From assembly GCA_013140765.1 (NCBI GenBank), contig JABFSE010000027.1, forward strand, positions 1 through 64,000: a stretch of 64,000 nt of DNA, given 5' to 3'. The notes below the pieces were generated by a model that did not search any database, had not been told where the DNA came from, and saw nothing but the letters and a program-made list of their open reading frames with translations. This document shows positions 17,599 through 27,700 of this stretch, in pieces. The position numbers were made by a program, and so were the translations under genes. This DNA comes from Sulfuriferula sp. (GTDB lineage Bacteria > Pseudomonadota > Gammaproteobacteria > Burkholderiales > Sulfuriferulaceae). Position 1 is the stretch's first letter, and each line of letters starts with the position of its first letter.

Positions 17599-18150
17599 AT
17601 GGACATCGTAAAAATAGGCATCGTCTCCATCTCCGATCGCGCATCCACGGGGATTTATGAAGACAAAGGCTTGCCCGCATTAAAAACTTGGCTACAAAAT
17701 GCGCTGTTAAACCCTTGCGAATTTAACGCCAGACTGATTCCCGATGAGCAAGCGGGTATTGAAGCCACCTTACGCGAATTAGCCGACACTAGCCATTGCG
17801 ACCTCATTTTAACCACAGGTGGCACAGGCCCCGCACCCCGTGATGTCACGCCCGAAGCAACGCTCGCCGTCGCCGATAAAGTTTTACCAGGTTTCGGCGA
17901 AGCCATGCGTGCAGTGAGCTTGCAATACGTACCCACCGCTATACTCTCACGCCAAGTCGGCGTAGTGCGCGGCAACAGCCTAATTATCAACCTACCAGGG
18001 CAACCCAAAGCCATTGCAGAAACACTCAATGGCGTTTTTGCCGCAGTACCTTACTGCATAGACTTAATCGGCGGTGCGTATTTGGAAACCAACCCCGACA
18101 TCATCACCGCCTTTCGTCCTAAAAGTAGCATAAAAGCAACAATTCCTTAG
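17599..18150 (+). CDS. mog: Molybdopterin adenylyltransferase (Mog/MoaB family)
   Basis: This 183-residue protein of the MoCF-binding fold starts VKIGIVSISDRASTGIYEDKG. It carries the phosphate-binding TTGGTGPAPRDVTPEA and the NLPGQPKAIAETL segment, both typical of Mog. Mog adenylates molybdopterin before molybdenum insertion. No other molybdenum cofactor gene is in the window. It follows algC by five bases. MogA and MoaB cannot be separated firmly without alignment, but the length favours Mog. Confidence 0.9.
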   Translation: MDIVKIGIVSISDRASTGIYEDKGLPALKTWLQNALLNPCEFNARLIPDEQAGIEATLRELADTSHCDLILTTGGTGPAPRDVTPEATLAVADKVLPGFGEAMRAVSLQYVPTAILSRQVGVVRGNSLIINLPGQPKAIAETLNGVFAAVPYCIDLIGGAYLETNPDIITAFRPKSSIKATIP

Positions 18151-18177
18151 GTTGATACACTTTTTAACAATTCAAGC

Positions 18178-18207
18178 TCAACAATCATCAGGCTTTTGTT
18201 GTAGAAT
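18178..18207 (+). promoter_or_regulatory. Possible sigma-70 promoter of the OmpA-like gene
   Basis: TCAACA at 18178-18183 and TAGAAT at 18202-18207 are separated by 18 bases and resemble -35 and -10 boxes. They lie in the 110-base spacer upstream of the porin gene. A strongly expressed porin would need its own promoter here, but the -35 match is only four of six. Confidence 0.3.
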
Positions 18208-18260
18208 GGTTTCACATTCAATTTGTATTAAATGTTCACGATTTTTTAATGGAGAAAAAT

Positions 18261-19259
18261 ATGTCACGCACTTTACGTAATTTAGTCGCTATTTCATGCG
18301 CTTTAATGGCTGGTTCAGCTGTTGCTGCTGAAATGGACACCCGTGCTTACATCGCACCTAGCATCAACTACACCGTTGCCGACAAAGACTGGGGTATAGA
18401 TGACACTATGGGTTTTGGCGTTGCGGTAGGTAAACCAGTTTCACAAAGTTTCAATGTGGAATTAAATGCTAACTACGCATCACACAGCATTAAAGCACCT
18501 GGTTCAGGTTCAGCAGACAACATCGGTTTAAGCGTTGACGCATTGTACTTCTTCAGTCGCAACCCTGATTTCGCACCGTACTTGGTAGCGGGTATCGGCG
18601 GCTTGAATACTAAAGCAACAGGTTTTAACGAAACCAACTTCGCTGCTAACGCAGGTATCGGTTTCATGAAAATGTTCAGCGGCGTAGGTGTACGTTCTGA
18701 CATCCGTTATCGCTATACCGATAACGTTGGTACAGGTGCTACTAGCATCAACCCAGGCGACTGGATTATCAGTGCTGGTTTAGTTATCCCATTGGGCGCG
18801 GCTCCAGTTGCACCTGCACCAGCACCCGTAGCGGCTCCTGCGCCAGCACCAGCACCTTACGTTGCACCAGCACCTGCGCCAGCCCCCGTTGCTGCACCAG
18901 TGCCTGCTCCTGCGCACACAGTTATCACATTGGAAGGCACTAACTTCGACTTCAACAAAGCAACTTTACGCCCTACTGGTAAAGCAAAATTAGACGAAGA
19001 TGCGGTTACATTGACCAACAACCCAGATGTAGTGGTTGATATTGTTGGCTACACCGACAGCATCGGCTCTGCTGCTTACAACAAAAAACTGTCTGAAAAA
19101 CGTGCGATTACCGTTAAAAAATACTTGGAATCTAAAGGTATTGCGGCTAACCGTATGACAACTAAAGGCATGGGTAAAGCAGACCCAGTTGCAAGCAACA
19201 AAACTAAAGAAGGTCGTGCTGAAAACCGCCGCGTTGTGTTAGATCACCACACTAAGTAA
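18261..19259 (+). CDS. OmpA-family outer membrane porin/peptidoglycan anchor
   Basis: The 332-residue protein starts at ATG 18261, set by GGAG eight bases upstream; the ATG at 18249 is part of that ribosome site. A signal peptide ends near GSAVAA. Residues about 25-180 form an eight-stranded beta-barrel (TRAYIAPSINYTV through WIISAGLVIPLG). A Pro/Ala linker of about 40 residues follows, built from repeats of APAPAP, PVAAP and YVAP. The C-terminal OmpA domain contains FDFNKATLRPTGK, VDIVGYTDSIGSAAYNKKLS and AENRRVVLDHHTK. It tethers the outer membrane to peptidoglycan. Lysine and alanine codons look biased, as in highly expressed genes. Confidence 0.92.
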   Translation: MSRTLRNLVAISCALMAGSAVAAEMDTRAYIAPSINYTVADKDWGIDDTMGFGVAVGKPVSQSFNVELNANYASHSIKAPGSGSADNIGLSVDALYFFSRNPDFAPYLVAGIGGLNTKATGFNETNFAANAGIGFMKMFSGVGVRSDIRYRYTDNVGTGATSINPGDWIISAGLVIPLGAAPVAPAPAPVAAPAPAPAPYVAPAPAPAPVAAPVPAPAHTVITLEGTNFDFNKATLRPTGKAKLDEDAVTLTNNPDVVVDIVGYTDSIGSAAYNKKLSEKRAITVKKYLESKGIAANRMTTKGMGKADPVASNKTKEGRAENRRVVLDHHTK

Positions 19260-19274
19260 TTAGCCACTGGCAAC

Positions 19275-19307
19275 AAAAAAAAGCCGCAGATAATGCGGCT
19301 TTTTTTG
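19275..19307 (+). terminator. Rho-independent terminator of the OmpA-like gene
   Basis: AAGCCGCA at 19281-19288 pairs with TGCGGCTT at 19294-19301, flanked by an A-run on the left and seven or more T on the right. The stem starts about 15 bases after the stop codon. The A-run would also let it work on the opposite strand. Confidence 0.92.
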
Positions 19308-19336
19308 CGTCTGCTATTTCTTAATCGAAATGCTTA

Positions 19337-19412
19337 TCCACGAAATACACTAAAGACACGAAATAAAACCAAACAACTCAACATTGCCCTCGCTTTTCGT
19401 GCCTTTCGTGGA
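19337..19412 (+). repeat. Dispersed palindromic repeat, copy 2 (both arms intact)
   Basis: The left arm TCCACGAAATACACTAAA begins at 19337 and continues with GACACGAAA. The right arm TTTTCGTGCCTTTCGTGGA ends at 19412 and is an imperfect reverse complement of the left. About 30 AT-rich bases separate them. The transcript would fold into a long imperfect hairpin. It lies in the convergent gap between the porin terminator and the hrpA stop. It is the best-preserved of the three copies in the window. Confidence 0.7.
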
Positions 19413-19419
19413 CAAAAAT

Positions 19420-22400
19420 CTACGCTTTTACTGCTTCCCACATTTTCTGCAAACGCTTGATCGACACAGGCTGTGGCGTTTTTAATTGCTGGGCGAATAG
19501 CGAAATACGCAGTTCTTCCAGTTGCCATCTAAATGCCATTAGCTGCGTATCTACTATGCCTTTTTTCCTGTGCGCCAACGCTCGCGCTTGCCATTGGGTC
19601 GTGAAATTAGTCAATGCAGCCGTATGTTGTTGATCTTGCGCCAATCTATCTGGTAGCTTTTGCAAACGCTGGGCTATCCCTTGCAAATAGCGGGGTAAGT
19701 GTTGCAAAGCAAACCATGGCGTATTAACAATAAAATGCGGATAAACCAACTGTTGCAATTGCTGGCTCACATCTTTGCTCACATGCGCCCAAGGTGTTTG
19801 CTTTTGCAAAGAAGGATACAAGTTCAAAATCTGCGCCAGCGTTTTGCTCAACGCATCCGCCACAGGTTTAATCCGCGCCCGTGCTTTCACTAATTGCGCA
19901 TCAAATTCCGCTTGTGTACGCGGCAATGCGTCATCACCCAGACACGCCCTATCGGCAATAGCCGCCAGCATTTCAGCACGCAACGTATCCGCGTCACCTA
20001 ACGGTCGATAAGCTAATGCCAGCTTGGTAAAATCGGGAATATTTTTTTCCAGAAACTTGAATTGCTCCACTAAATACAAACGAAACAATCGCGCCAACCC
20101 TGCTCTATGCGCCTCGGTAGCCGCGTGCTCAGTATCAAACAAGCGCAATGCCACACTGTCGCTGTCATCCACCAGCGCGGGATAGCCTGTTACTTCCACA
20201 CCTGCGCGGCGGAATGGCAATGTAGGCGGCACGTCGCCGAATTCCCAACGCTTAAATCCAGCGCGTTCAAAACTGTTATCGGGTGCGCTAAAAGTGAGCT
20301 GTGCCGCCTCGCCCAATTGCTGACGCAACGCATGAATATCCCGCCCCATGCCTAGCTCTTTGCCGCGCTCATCGACCACGCGGAAATTCATTTGCAAATG
20401 TGCAGGCGGCGCGTCTTGCCAATCACTCGCGGCAATCTTCAAGCCACTGCGTTGTCCTAACCATGCCGCCAATAATTCGGCGAGTGCCGCTGTCGGTTGT
20501 AGCACGCTCATTGCCGCCGTCACCGCATCAGGCACAGGCACGAATACGCGGCGCAAATGTTTGGGTAGCGACTTCACATACCAAGTCAATTTATCGCGCA
20601 ACATGCCAGGCACTAGCCAGTCGAACCGCCAAGCGGGCAAGGTATTCAACAACGCCAGCGGAATAGTCACCGTCACGCCATCGAGAATATGCCCAGGCTC
20701 AAAACGATATTGCAACGGCAGGCTCACACCTTCCCATTGCAAGGCTTGCGGAAACCAGTCTTCGGTAATGCCAACTGCGTCATGCCGCATCACGTCGTCG
20801 CGGGTCAGATATAGCAACTTTGGATTCGCCTGCTCCGCCTCGCGTCGCCAACGCTCAAAACCACTGCCATTAACTATCCCTGCGGGTATGCGTGCATCGA
20901 AGAAAGCAAACAGCCGCTCTTCATCTACCAGCACATCCTGCCGCCGCGCCTTATGCTCCAGTTCACTGACTTGCTCCAGCAATTGCTGGTTATGCGCGAA
21001 GAAGGGTGCACGAGTTTCAAATTCGCCCGCGACCAAGGCAGAACGGATAAATATACGGCGACTCTCCACCGCATCGATCACACCATAATGCACAGTGCGG
21101 CGCGGGATAATAATCAGCCCGAATAACTGTACCTGTTCAAATGCACTGACCTGTGCTGATTTCTTCTGCCAATGCGGGTCAAAATAATTACGCCGTAATA
21201 AGTGCGCCGCGACGCTCTCCAGCCATTCTGGTTCTATCTTGGCGGCGGTACGCGCGTACAATCGTGTAGTTTCTATCAGCTCTGCCGCCATCACCCACTT
21301 GGGTGGTTTTTTCGCCAAGGCTGAACCAGGATGTACATAGAACTTGATGCCACGCGCACCCTGAAAACCGCCCTCATCCATTTTCACGCCGATATTGCCC
21401 AAGAATCCCGTCAACAAGGCTTGGTGTATAGCCTCGTAATTGGCAGGCTGGTCATTTTCAACCAGCCCCAATTCAGAAGCGGTGCTCGCCAATTGCCCAT
21501 GCACCTCGCGCCATTCACGTAGCCGCGTCGGGTTAAGAAAATGCTCACGACAGGTTTCCTGTAATTTACGATTGGATTTTTTATGCTTGAGCGCATCATC
21601 GTAAAACGCCCATAACTTGAGCAAACCTGCAAAATCGGAACCCTCATCAGCAAAAGCGCGATGTCTGTCATCTGCCGCACCTGCTTGTGCTTGCGGACGA
21701 TCACGCGGATCTTGCACCGACAACGCCGCGCACAATATCAACGCCTCACGCAGGCAATCAAACTGTTGCGCCGCCAGCACCACACGCCCGATTTTTGGGT
21801 CTAGCGGCAATTTTGCTAATTGCTTACCGATAGCCGTCAAGCGTCGATTACTATCCACCGCGTTCAGCTCTTCCAATAATTGATAACCATCGGCGATTAA
21901 ACGCGGCGCAGGCGCGTCGAGAAAAGGAAACGCATCAGGCGCACCTAATCGTAACGCCGACATGCGCAATATCACGCCTGCCAATGAAGTGCGCAGGATT
22001 TCAGGATCGGTATATTCAGGGCGCGCAGCGTATTCCTGTTCAGAATACAGTCGTATACATACCCCCGCTGCCACTCGCCCGCAACGACCCGCACGCTGAT
22101 TCGCTGACGCTTGCGACACAGGCTCGGTCAATAACTGATCCACTTTATTACGTGCCGAATACCGCAATATCCGCGCGTAGCCTGGGTCGATCACATAACG
22201 GATGCCAGGCACGGTCAACGACGTTTCTGCCACGTTAGTTGCCAAGACTATCCGCCGCGCGTTAGTCGGCTGAAATATCTGTTCCTGCTCCTTCACCGAC
22301 AAGCGCGCAAACAGCGGCAAAATCTCGGTGTGCGGCGGATGATGTTTGCGCAAGGCTTCCGCTGTCTCGCGTATCTCACGCTCGCCTGGCAAAAACACCA

Positions 22401-23139
22401 GTATATCGCCCTCGCCCAGACGCGCCAGTTCATCGGTCGCATCCAGTATCGCTTGCGTGACTTGCTCTTCATCCGTCTCTCGCGCCTTTGCACTCTCTTG
22501 CACACGTTCAGGCGCGGTAATCGGGCGATAGCGGATTTCTACGGGGAAAGTTCGCCCTGACACCTCTATCACCGGCGCGTTATTAAAATGCTTGGAGAAC
22601 CTGTCCGCGTCTATTGTTGCCGAAGTAATAATCACTTTCAGCTCAGGACGGCGCGTCATCAACTGGCGCAAATAGCCCAGCAAAAAATCTATATTCAGAC
22701 TGCGCTCATGCGCCTCGTCGATGATAATCGTGTCATATTCGCGCAAGTCACGATTGCCCGTAGTTTCCGCCAGCAGCATACCGTCAGTCAAGACTTTAAT
22801 GACACTATCCGCCCGTACCTGATCGCTAAAGCGCACCTTGTAACCCACGCCCTCACCCACCCGCGTACCCAGCTCCTGCGCCACTCGCGCCGCCACTGTC
22901 CGCGCTGCAATACGCCGTGGCTGGGTGCAGGCTATCCGCCCTAACTGCCCACGCCCTGCGTCCAGACAAATTTTTGGCAGCTGCGTAGTTTTGCCCGACC
23001 CCGTCGCGCCACACACAATAATCGCCTGATGTTGCTGTATGGCTAAACTGATTTCGGCATGACGTGCAGAAACTGGGAGCGATTCAGGGTAAGTAATCTG
23101 AGTGGGTTGCCAATAACGGCTAGTATTAATTTCTGTCAT
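19420..23139 (-). CDS. hrpA: ATP-dependent RNA helicase HrpA
   Basis: This is a 1239-residue DEAH-box helicase. Motif I is CGATGSGKTTQLPK, motif Ia TQPRRIAA, motif II DEAHERSLNIDFLLGYL, motif III SATI, and motif VI QRAGRCGR. Helicase-associated (HA2) and OB-fold domains follow. The long C-terminal DUF3418 region is typical of HrpA and longer than in HrpB. E. coli HrpA processes fimbrial mRNA and helps resolve stalled ribosomes. It overlaps the upstream CbiM-like gene by four bases. Confidence 0.96.
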   Translation of the reverse strand: MTEINTSRYWQPTQITYPESLPVSARHAEISLAIQQHQAIIVCGATGSGKTTQLPKICLDAGRGQLGRIACTQPRRIAARTVAARVAQELGTRVGEGVGYKVRFSDQVRADSVIKVLTDGMLLAETTGNRDLREYDTIIIDEAHERSLNIDFLLGYLRQLMTRRPELKVIITSATIDADRFSKHFNNAPVIEVSGRTFPVEIRYRPITAPERVQESAKARETDEEQVTQAILDATDELARLGEGDILVFLPGEREIRETAEALRKHHPPHTEILPLFARLSVKEQEQIFQPTNARRIVLATNVAETSLTVPGIRYVIDPGYARILRYSARNKVDQLLTEPVSQASANQRAGRCGRVAAGVCIRLYSEQEYAARPEYTDPEILRTSLAGVILRMSALRLGAPDAFPFLDAPAPRLIADGYQLLEELNAVDSNRRLTAIGKQLAKLPLDPKIGRVVLAAQQFDCLREALILCAALSVQDPRDRPQAQAGAADDRHRAFADEGSDFAGLLKLWAFYDDALKHKKSNRKLQETCREHFLNPTRLREWREVHGQLASTASELGLVENDQPANYEAIHQALLTGFLGNIGVKMDEGGFQGARGIKFYVHPGSALAKKPPKWVMAAELIETTRLYARTAAKIEPEWLESVAAHLLRRNYFDPHWQKKSAQVSAFEQVQLFGLIIIPRRTVHYGVIDAVESRRIFIRSALVAGEFETRAPFFAHNQQLLEQVSELEHKARRQDVLVDEERLFAFFDARIPAGIVNGSGFERWRREAEQANPKLLYLTRDDVMRHDAVGITEDWFPQALQWEGVSLPLQYRFEPGHILDGVTVTIPLALLNTLPAWRFDWLVPGMLRDKLTWYVKSLPKHLRRVFVPVPDAVTAAMSVLQPTAALAELLAAWLGQRSGLKIAASDWQDAPPAHLQMNFRVVDERGKELGMGRDIHALRQQLGEAAQLTFSAPDNSFERAGFKRWEFGDVPPTLPFRRAGVEVTGYPALVDDSDSVALRLFDTEHAATEAHRAGLARLFRLYLVEQFKFLEKNIPDFTKLALAYRPLGDADTLRAEMLAAIADRACLGDDALPRTQAEFDAQLVKARARIKPVADALSKTLAQILNLYPSLQKQTPWAHVSKDVSQQLQQLVYPHFIVNTPWFALQHLPRYLQGIAQRLQKLPDRLAQDQQHTAALTNFTTQWQARALAHRKKGIVDTQLMAFRWQLEELRISLFAQQLKTPQPVSIKRLQKMWEAVKA

Positions 23140-23795
23140 TTATTTTGTACATAATGCTTATCATCAAACGTTGCCACCCAGAGCGGGCGATAGACCACCA
23201 ATATGGTAATCAACATGCCCGTGGTCACCGCCTCTGACCATGCCATCAGCAAGTAATAAGGCAAGTAAGTATGAATTAAATCAGTCAGCGTATAAACGCC
23301 CAGCTCCGCCAAGGCAAACGTCGCCGCCACCCCTGTCAATGCCATAGTCACACCCGCACTAACGAAGCCATTCACAAAAATGTACACGAAAACATGCGCA
23401 GACAAATAACGATTGGCTAAACGTAAAACCGTCCAACTGACCACAACAGGTATCACCGCCATTAGCAAGCCGTTCAACGCAAATGCCTGCCAACCACCAT
23501 CCCACGTGGTTGCCAGCAATAGCACCAGCAGCAAATCCAGCAACGCAAACCAAGGACCAAATAACAAAGTCAGCAAGGTCGCGCCTAAAATATGCAAGTT
23601 CAACCCTGGTCGTATGCCCGCCTTAATCTGCCAAAAAGCCAGCACCAACACACACGCCGCCGCCATCAAATTCACCACATGCGGCATCCGCAACACTCGC
23701 CAAGGAGCCGCCCATACAGACCAAGCTAACGCCACAGCCAACAACAGCCACAACCAGTCGTGATTTACCAGCATTAAACTATCGGGGATATTCAT
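23136..23795 (-). CDS. CbiM-like integral membrane protein (energy-coupling factor permease family)
   Basis: From ATG 23795 the protein has 219 residues, begins MNIPDSLM and has about six hydrophobic helices. The start resembles the MHIPDG terminus of CbiM/NikM permeases, and LNLHILGATLLTLLFGPWFAL resembles the second metal-site region of that family. If so, the metal-binding His at position 2 is replaced by Asn. No cbiQ, cbiO or cobalamin gene is nearby, so it looks solitary. A start six codons upstream (23813) is also possible and would bury the terminal motif. The assignment to the family is moderately firm; the substrate is unknown. Confidence 0.65.
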   Translation of the reverse strand: MNIPDSLMLVNHDWLWLLLAVALAWSVWAAPWRVLRMPHVVNLMAAACVLVLAFWQIKAGIRPGLNLHILGATLLTLLFGPWFALLDLLLVLLLATTWDGGWQAFALNGLLMAVIPVVVSWTVLRLANRYLSAHVFVYIFVNGFVSAGVTMALTGVAATFALAELGVYTLTDLIHTYLPYYLLMAWSEAVTTGMLITILVVYRPLWVATFDDKHYVQNK

Positions 23796-23876
23796 ATAGA
23801 ACGGACTTAACACCTTAGCAATATAAGCATCTAATCATACCAGACTAGATTACTAACAGTGACCGTGGCGGCGTAT

Positions 23877-24311
23877 TCAGCCCGTTTTTCTTGACGCGAG
23901 CCACAGCTGAAACTCACCCAAAGTCATAATCGGTGGGCGGGTAAAGTGCGTTTTTATCACTAGCAAATCATTATCGCCTGTCACCAACACATCAGCGCCA
24001 CTGGCAACAGCAAGGCTTAAAAACATTTGGTCATTTTTATCCCTGATTTCGGGTAAATCAGGTGGCGTGATAAAGCTCGCCAAGGTGTCTGCATAAGGTA
24101 AAAAATCTGCCAACAAACTGGTTTGCTCTGTTGAGTTTAGCTTGAATTTAGGATAATTTAACACCCGTATCAACTCAGTTGTAGTGGCTTTACTGACAAT
24201 AGGCGTTATCTCTTGCGATTGCCAACTATGGCGCAACCATGCCATATTTTGGCGCGAGAACAGCAAGGCAGAAACAAGGCAATTCGTATCCAGCACTACA
24301 CGTACCGTCAT
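23877..24311 (-). CDS. PIN-domain toxin (putative toxin-antitoxin component, PIN_3 type)
   Basis: This 144-residue PIN protein begins MTVRVVLDTNCLVSALLF, with catalytic Asp8. It has the conserved TTTELIRVLNYPKF, a late ITPPDLPEIRDKNDQMFLSLAVASGADVLVTGDNDLL block and the final acidic site. ATG 24311 overlaps the antitoxin stop by one base (TAATG) and is preferred to 24329, which lies in the antitoxin gene. It belongs to the PIN group often annotated as a toxin component without an experimentally defined target. Active-site residues look intact. Confidence 0.85.
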   Translation of the reverse strand: MTVRVVLDTNCLVSALLFSRQNMAWLRHSWQSQEITPIVSKATTTELIRVLNYPKFKLNSTEQTSLLADFLPYADTLASFITPPDLPEIRDKNDQMFLSLAVASGADVLVTGDNDLLVIKTHFTRPPIMTLGEFQLWLASRKTG

Positions 24312-24532
24312 TATTTCGCCCGCGCCCAAGCAATAGCATCAGTCACATCTTGCTCACCTATCCCCAAGGCCGCGAGCTTAGCACGAACGGCATCGGCTTT
24401 CTGGATGCGTACTGGCGTAAGAATAACGCGACCATTTTCAACTTCAACTTCAAAATACTCAGTATTGCCGACCAATTGCACGACAGACTTAGGTAAAGTA
24501 AGTTGGTTTTTGCTGGTGACTTTGGCTAACAT
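24311..24532 (-). CDS. AbrB/MazE-type antitoxin
   Basis: The 73-residue protein starts MLAKVTSKNQLTLPKSVVQLV, the swapped-hairpin SpoVT/AbrB DNA-binding motif. A beta-rich stretch (YFEVEVENGRVILTPV) and a short C-terminal helical tail for toxin contact follow. It sits directly before the PIN toxin with a one-base overlap. AbrB antitoxins normally repress their own operon. Two direct repeats lie about 20 bases upstream of the start and could be its operator. Confidence 0.85.
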   Translation of the reverse strand: MLAKVTSKNQLTLPKSVVQLVGNTEYFEVEVENGRVILTPVRIQKADAVRAKLAALGIGEQDVTDAIAWARAK

Positions 24533-24551
24533 GGTTTTAACCTTTTTCGCA

Positions 24552-24567
24552 AAGTAAGGAAGTAAGA
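24552..24567. promoter_or_regulatory. Direct repeats upstream of the AbrB/PIN pair, possible operator
   Basis: AAGTAAGG at 24552-24559 is followed at once by AAGTAAGA at 24560-24567. They lie 20-35 bases upstream of the antitoxin start, where an autorepressor would bind. The call rests on position and repetition only. Confidence 0.3.
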
Positions 24568-24632
24568 TTTTAACACAATTTTACCATCCTAATTTTATCC
24601 CATCACTCAAGCCCGCACATAAACGCACCGCA

Positions 24633-24707
24633 TACTCATTCAGCAGCTTAGTTCTTACTCATTATGCTGCATTTACATCTATACGCTAGATATTCAACAT
24701 TACTCAT
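24633..24707 (+). promoter_or_regulatory. Three phased TACTCAT repeats upstream of purL
   Basis: TACTCATT occurs at 24633-24640 and 24656-24663, and TACTCAT at 24701-24707, all in the same orientation. Start-to-start distances are 23 and 45 bases, close to two and four helical turns. They lie 47-121 bases before the purL start and could be activator or repressor sites. No known regulator is recognised. Confidence 0.3.
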
Positions 24708-24753
24708 GCTCATTTTCGGGTAAAATTCAGCTTTGCCATATTCCCATTGCATT

Positions 24754-27700
24754 ATGTCTGAAATCATACATTTGGCTGGTAGTGCCGCGCTTTCTCAATT
24801 TCGTCTTGATAAATTAGTACAGGTTTTGCCTGACTATACTTGCGTTACCGCCCAGTTTTGGCATTTTACTGAAACACAAACGGCGTTGGATACGGCGGCA
24901 ATAGCGACGCTGACTAGCTTGCTGACTTACGGCACGCCCACTGCCACACCTGCGCACGGTACGATGATGCTGGTCGTGCCGCGCCCTGGGACGATTTCAC
25001 CGTGGTCTTCAAAGGCCACTGACATTGCCAAGCATTGCAACTTAACCACCATTTCACGCATAGAGCGCGGTACGGCTTATACTTTCCAGCGCAATGATGG
25101 CACAGCGTTGACGGCGGCTGATTTAACTGTAATTGCGCCGCATATTCATGACCGTATGACTGAAGTCATATTCGGTGATTTGGACGCGGCGCAGGCCTTG
25201 TTCCGCCATTTACCACCCAAGCATTTATCTACGGTGGATATTCTGGCGGGTGGTTATGATGCTTTGGCGGTGGCGAATACGGCTTTGGGTTTGGCATTGT
25301 CCGCTGATGAGATAGATTATTTAGTCACCAATTTCACCCGTCTGGGACGCAATCCGACGGACGTGGAATTGATGATGTTTGCACAGGCGAATTCTGAACA
25401 TTGCCGACACAAAATCTTCAACGCCAGTTGGGTGATAGACGGCGAAGCGCAGCCGCATACGCTGTTTGGCATGATACGTGAAACCCACGCCCAGCATCCT
25501 GAAGGCACAGTGGTGGCATATTCGGATAACTCGTCGGTCATCGAGGGCTTCGACACCGCGCGTTTCTATCCATCGCCAGATGGCTCATATGCTTATCACC
25601 AAGCTGAAACGCATATTTTAATGAAAGTGGAAACGCACAATCACCCTACTGCGATTTCACCTTTCCCAGGTGCGGCAACAGGATCAGGCGGCGAGATCCG
25701 CGATGAAGGCGCGACAGGCATAGGCTCTAAGCCTAAAGCGGGTTTGTGCGGTTTTTCTGTTTCCAACTTGAATATTCCTGATTTAACTCAGCCTTGGGAA
25801 CACTATCAAGACGATGTGGCGCAATATGGCAAACCTGAACGGGTCGCGTCTGCGTTGCAAATCATGATAGAAGGTCCGTTAGGCGCGGCCGCATTTAACA
25901 ATGAATTTGGTCGGCCTAATCTGGCAGGCTATTTCCGTACTTTTGAAGAAAGCTGCGCAGGCGAGATGCGTGGCTATCACAAGCCTATTATGCTGGCGGG
26001 TGGCGTGGGCAATATCGCCGCGTCGCATTGCTTCAAAACTCTATTCCCCGCTGGCACGTTACTCATACAATTAGGCGGCCCTGGCATGCTCATCGGCTTG
26101 GGCGGTGGCGCGGCTTCGAGCATGGATACAGGTACGAATGCCGAAAATCTGGATTTTGATTCCGTCCAGCGCGGCAATCCTGAAATGCAACGCCGTGCGC
26201 AAGAAGTCATAGACCGTTGCTGGCAATTAGGCGATGCTAATCCTATTCTTTCCATCCACGACGTGGGTGCAGGTGGTATTTCCAACGCCTTCCCTGAGCT
26301 GGTCGATGGCGCAGGGCGCGGTGCGACGTTCCAATTACGCGATGTGCCGCTGGAAGAGTCTGGCATGGCGCCGCGTGAAATCTGGTCTAACGAGTCGCAA
26401 GAGCGTTATGTGCTGGCGATTGCCCCTGAACACCTGCCGCTATTCCAGCAGTTCTGCGAGCGCGAACGTTGCCCGTTTGCCGTCGTCGGCGTGGCAACGG
26501 AAGCCATGCACTTGCGCGTAGAAGACAGCTTGTTGCCTGAAACGCCCGTGGATATGGAAATGTCCATATTGCTAGGCAAACCACCGCGCATGACCCGCGA
26601 TGTCAGCCGCGTAACGCGTGAATTACCTGCGATTGACACCAACAATATCAATTTGCTGGAAGCCGCACAGCGCGTATTGCAACTGCCTAGCGTAGCCTCA
26701 AAGTCATTCCTCATTACCATCGGCGACCGCACTGTAGGCGGCTATACTGCACGCGATCAGTTTGTCGGTCCTTGGCAAATCCCCGTTGCCGATGTAGCAG
26801 TGACGACGATGGGCTATGACACCTATCAAGGCGAAGCCTTTGCACTGGGCGAGCGCACGCCGCTGGCACTCATCAACGCGCCTGCTTCAGGGCGCATGGC
26901 AATAGGCGAGGCACTGACTAACCTCGCGGCAACGCGTGTCGCCAAAATCGGCGACATCAAATTATCCGCTAACTGGATGGCGGCGGCAGGCTACCCTGGC
27001 GAAGATGCCGCGCTGTTTGATACCGTCAAAGCAGTTGGCCTAGAACTTTGCCCTGCACTCGGCATCAGTATCCCCGTCGGCAAAGACTCGTTATCCATGC
27101 GTAGCACTTGGCAGGACGATGGCGTAAGCAAATCGGTGACTTCACCGCTATCGCTGATTATCACCGCTTTCGCCCCCACACCCGATGCCCGCGCCACGCT
27201 CACGCCGCAATTGCGCACTGACGCAGGCAACACGGATTTAATTTTAATTGACCTCGGTTGCGGTCGTAATCGCCTCGGTGGCTCAGCGCTGGCGCAGGTT
27301 TACAAGCAAATCGGCGACACCGCACCTGATGTTGATTCACCGCGCCAACTCAAGGCGTTTTTCGAGACCATCCAACTGCTCAATGCTAACCAGCAAATTA
27401 TTGCTTATCATGACCGTTCGGATGGCGGCTTATGGACGACATTATGCGAAATGGCATTTGCAGGACATTGCGGTATCAGCATAGATGCGGACGAGCTATG
27501 CCAAGACCGTGTGCGCGTAGAAGTTGATATAGAAGGTGCAACTGAAGATGATGATGCGCCGCTTATCCCATCGGGTAAGAATTTCCATGAGCGCGTATTT
27601 GGCGTGTTATTCAATGAAGAATTAGGCGCGGTATTACAAGTCAAACGTGAACACACGCCCGCAGTCATGCAAGCATTTTTCCTAGCGGGATTACGCAGTG

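Noticed and set aside
18799-18918. Repetitive DNA that might be a satellite or CRISPR-like array
   Set aside because: It is the Pro/Ala linker of the OmpA-like protein, in frame and lacking spacers.
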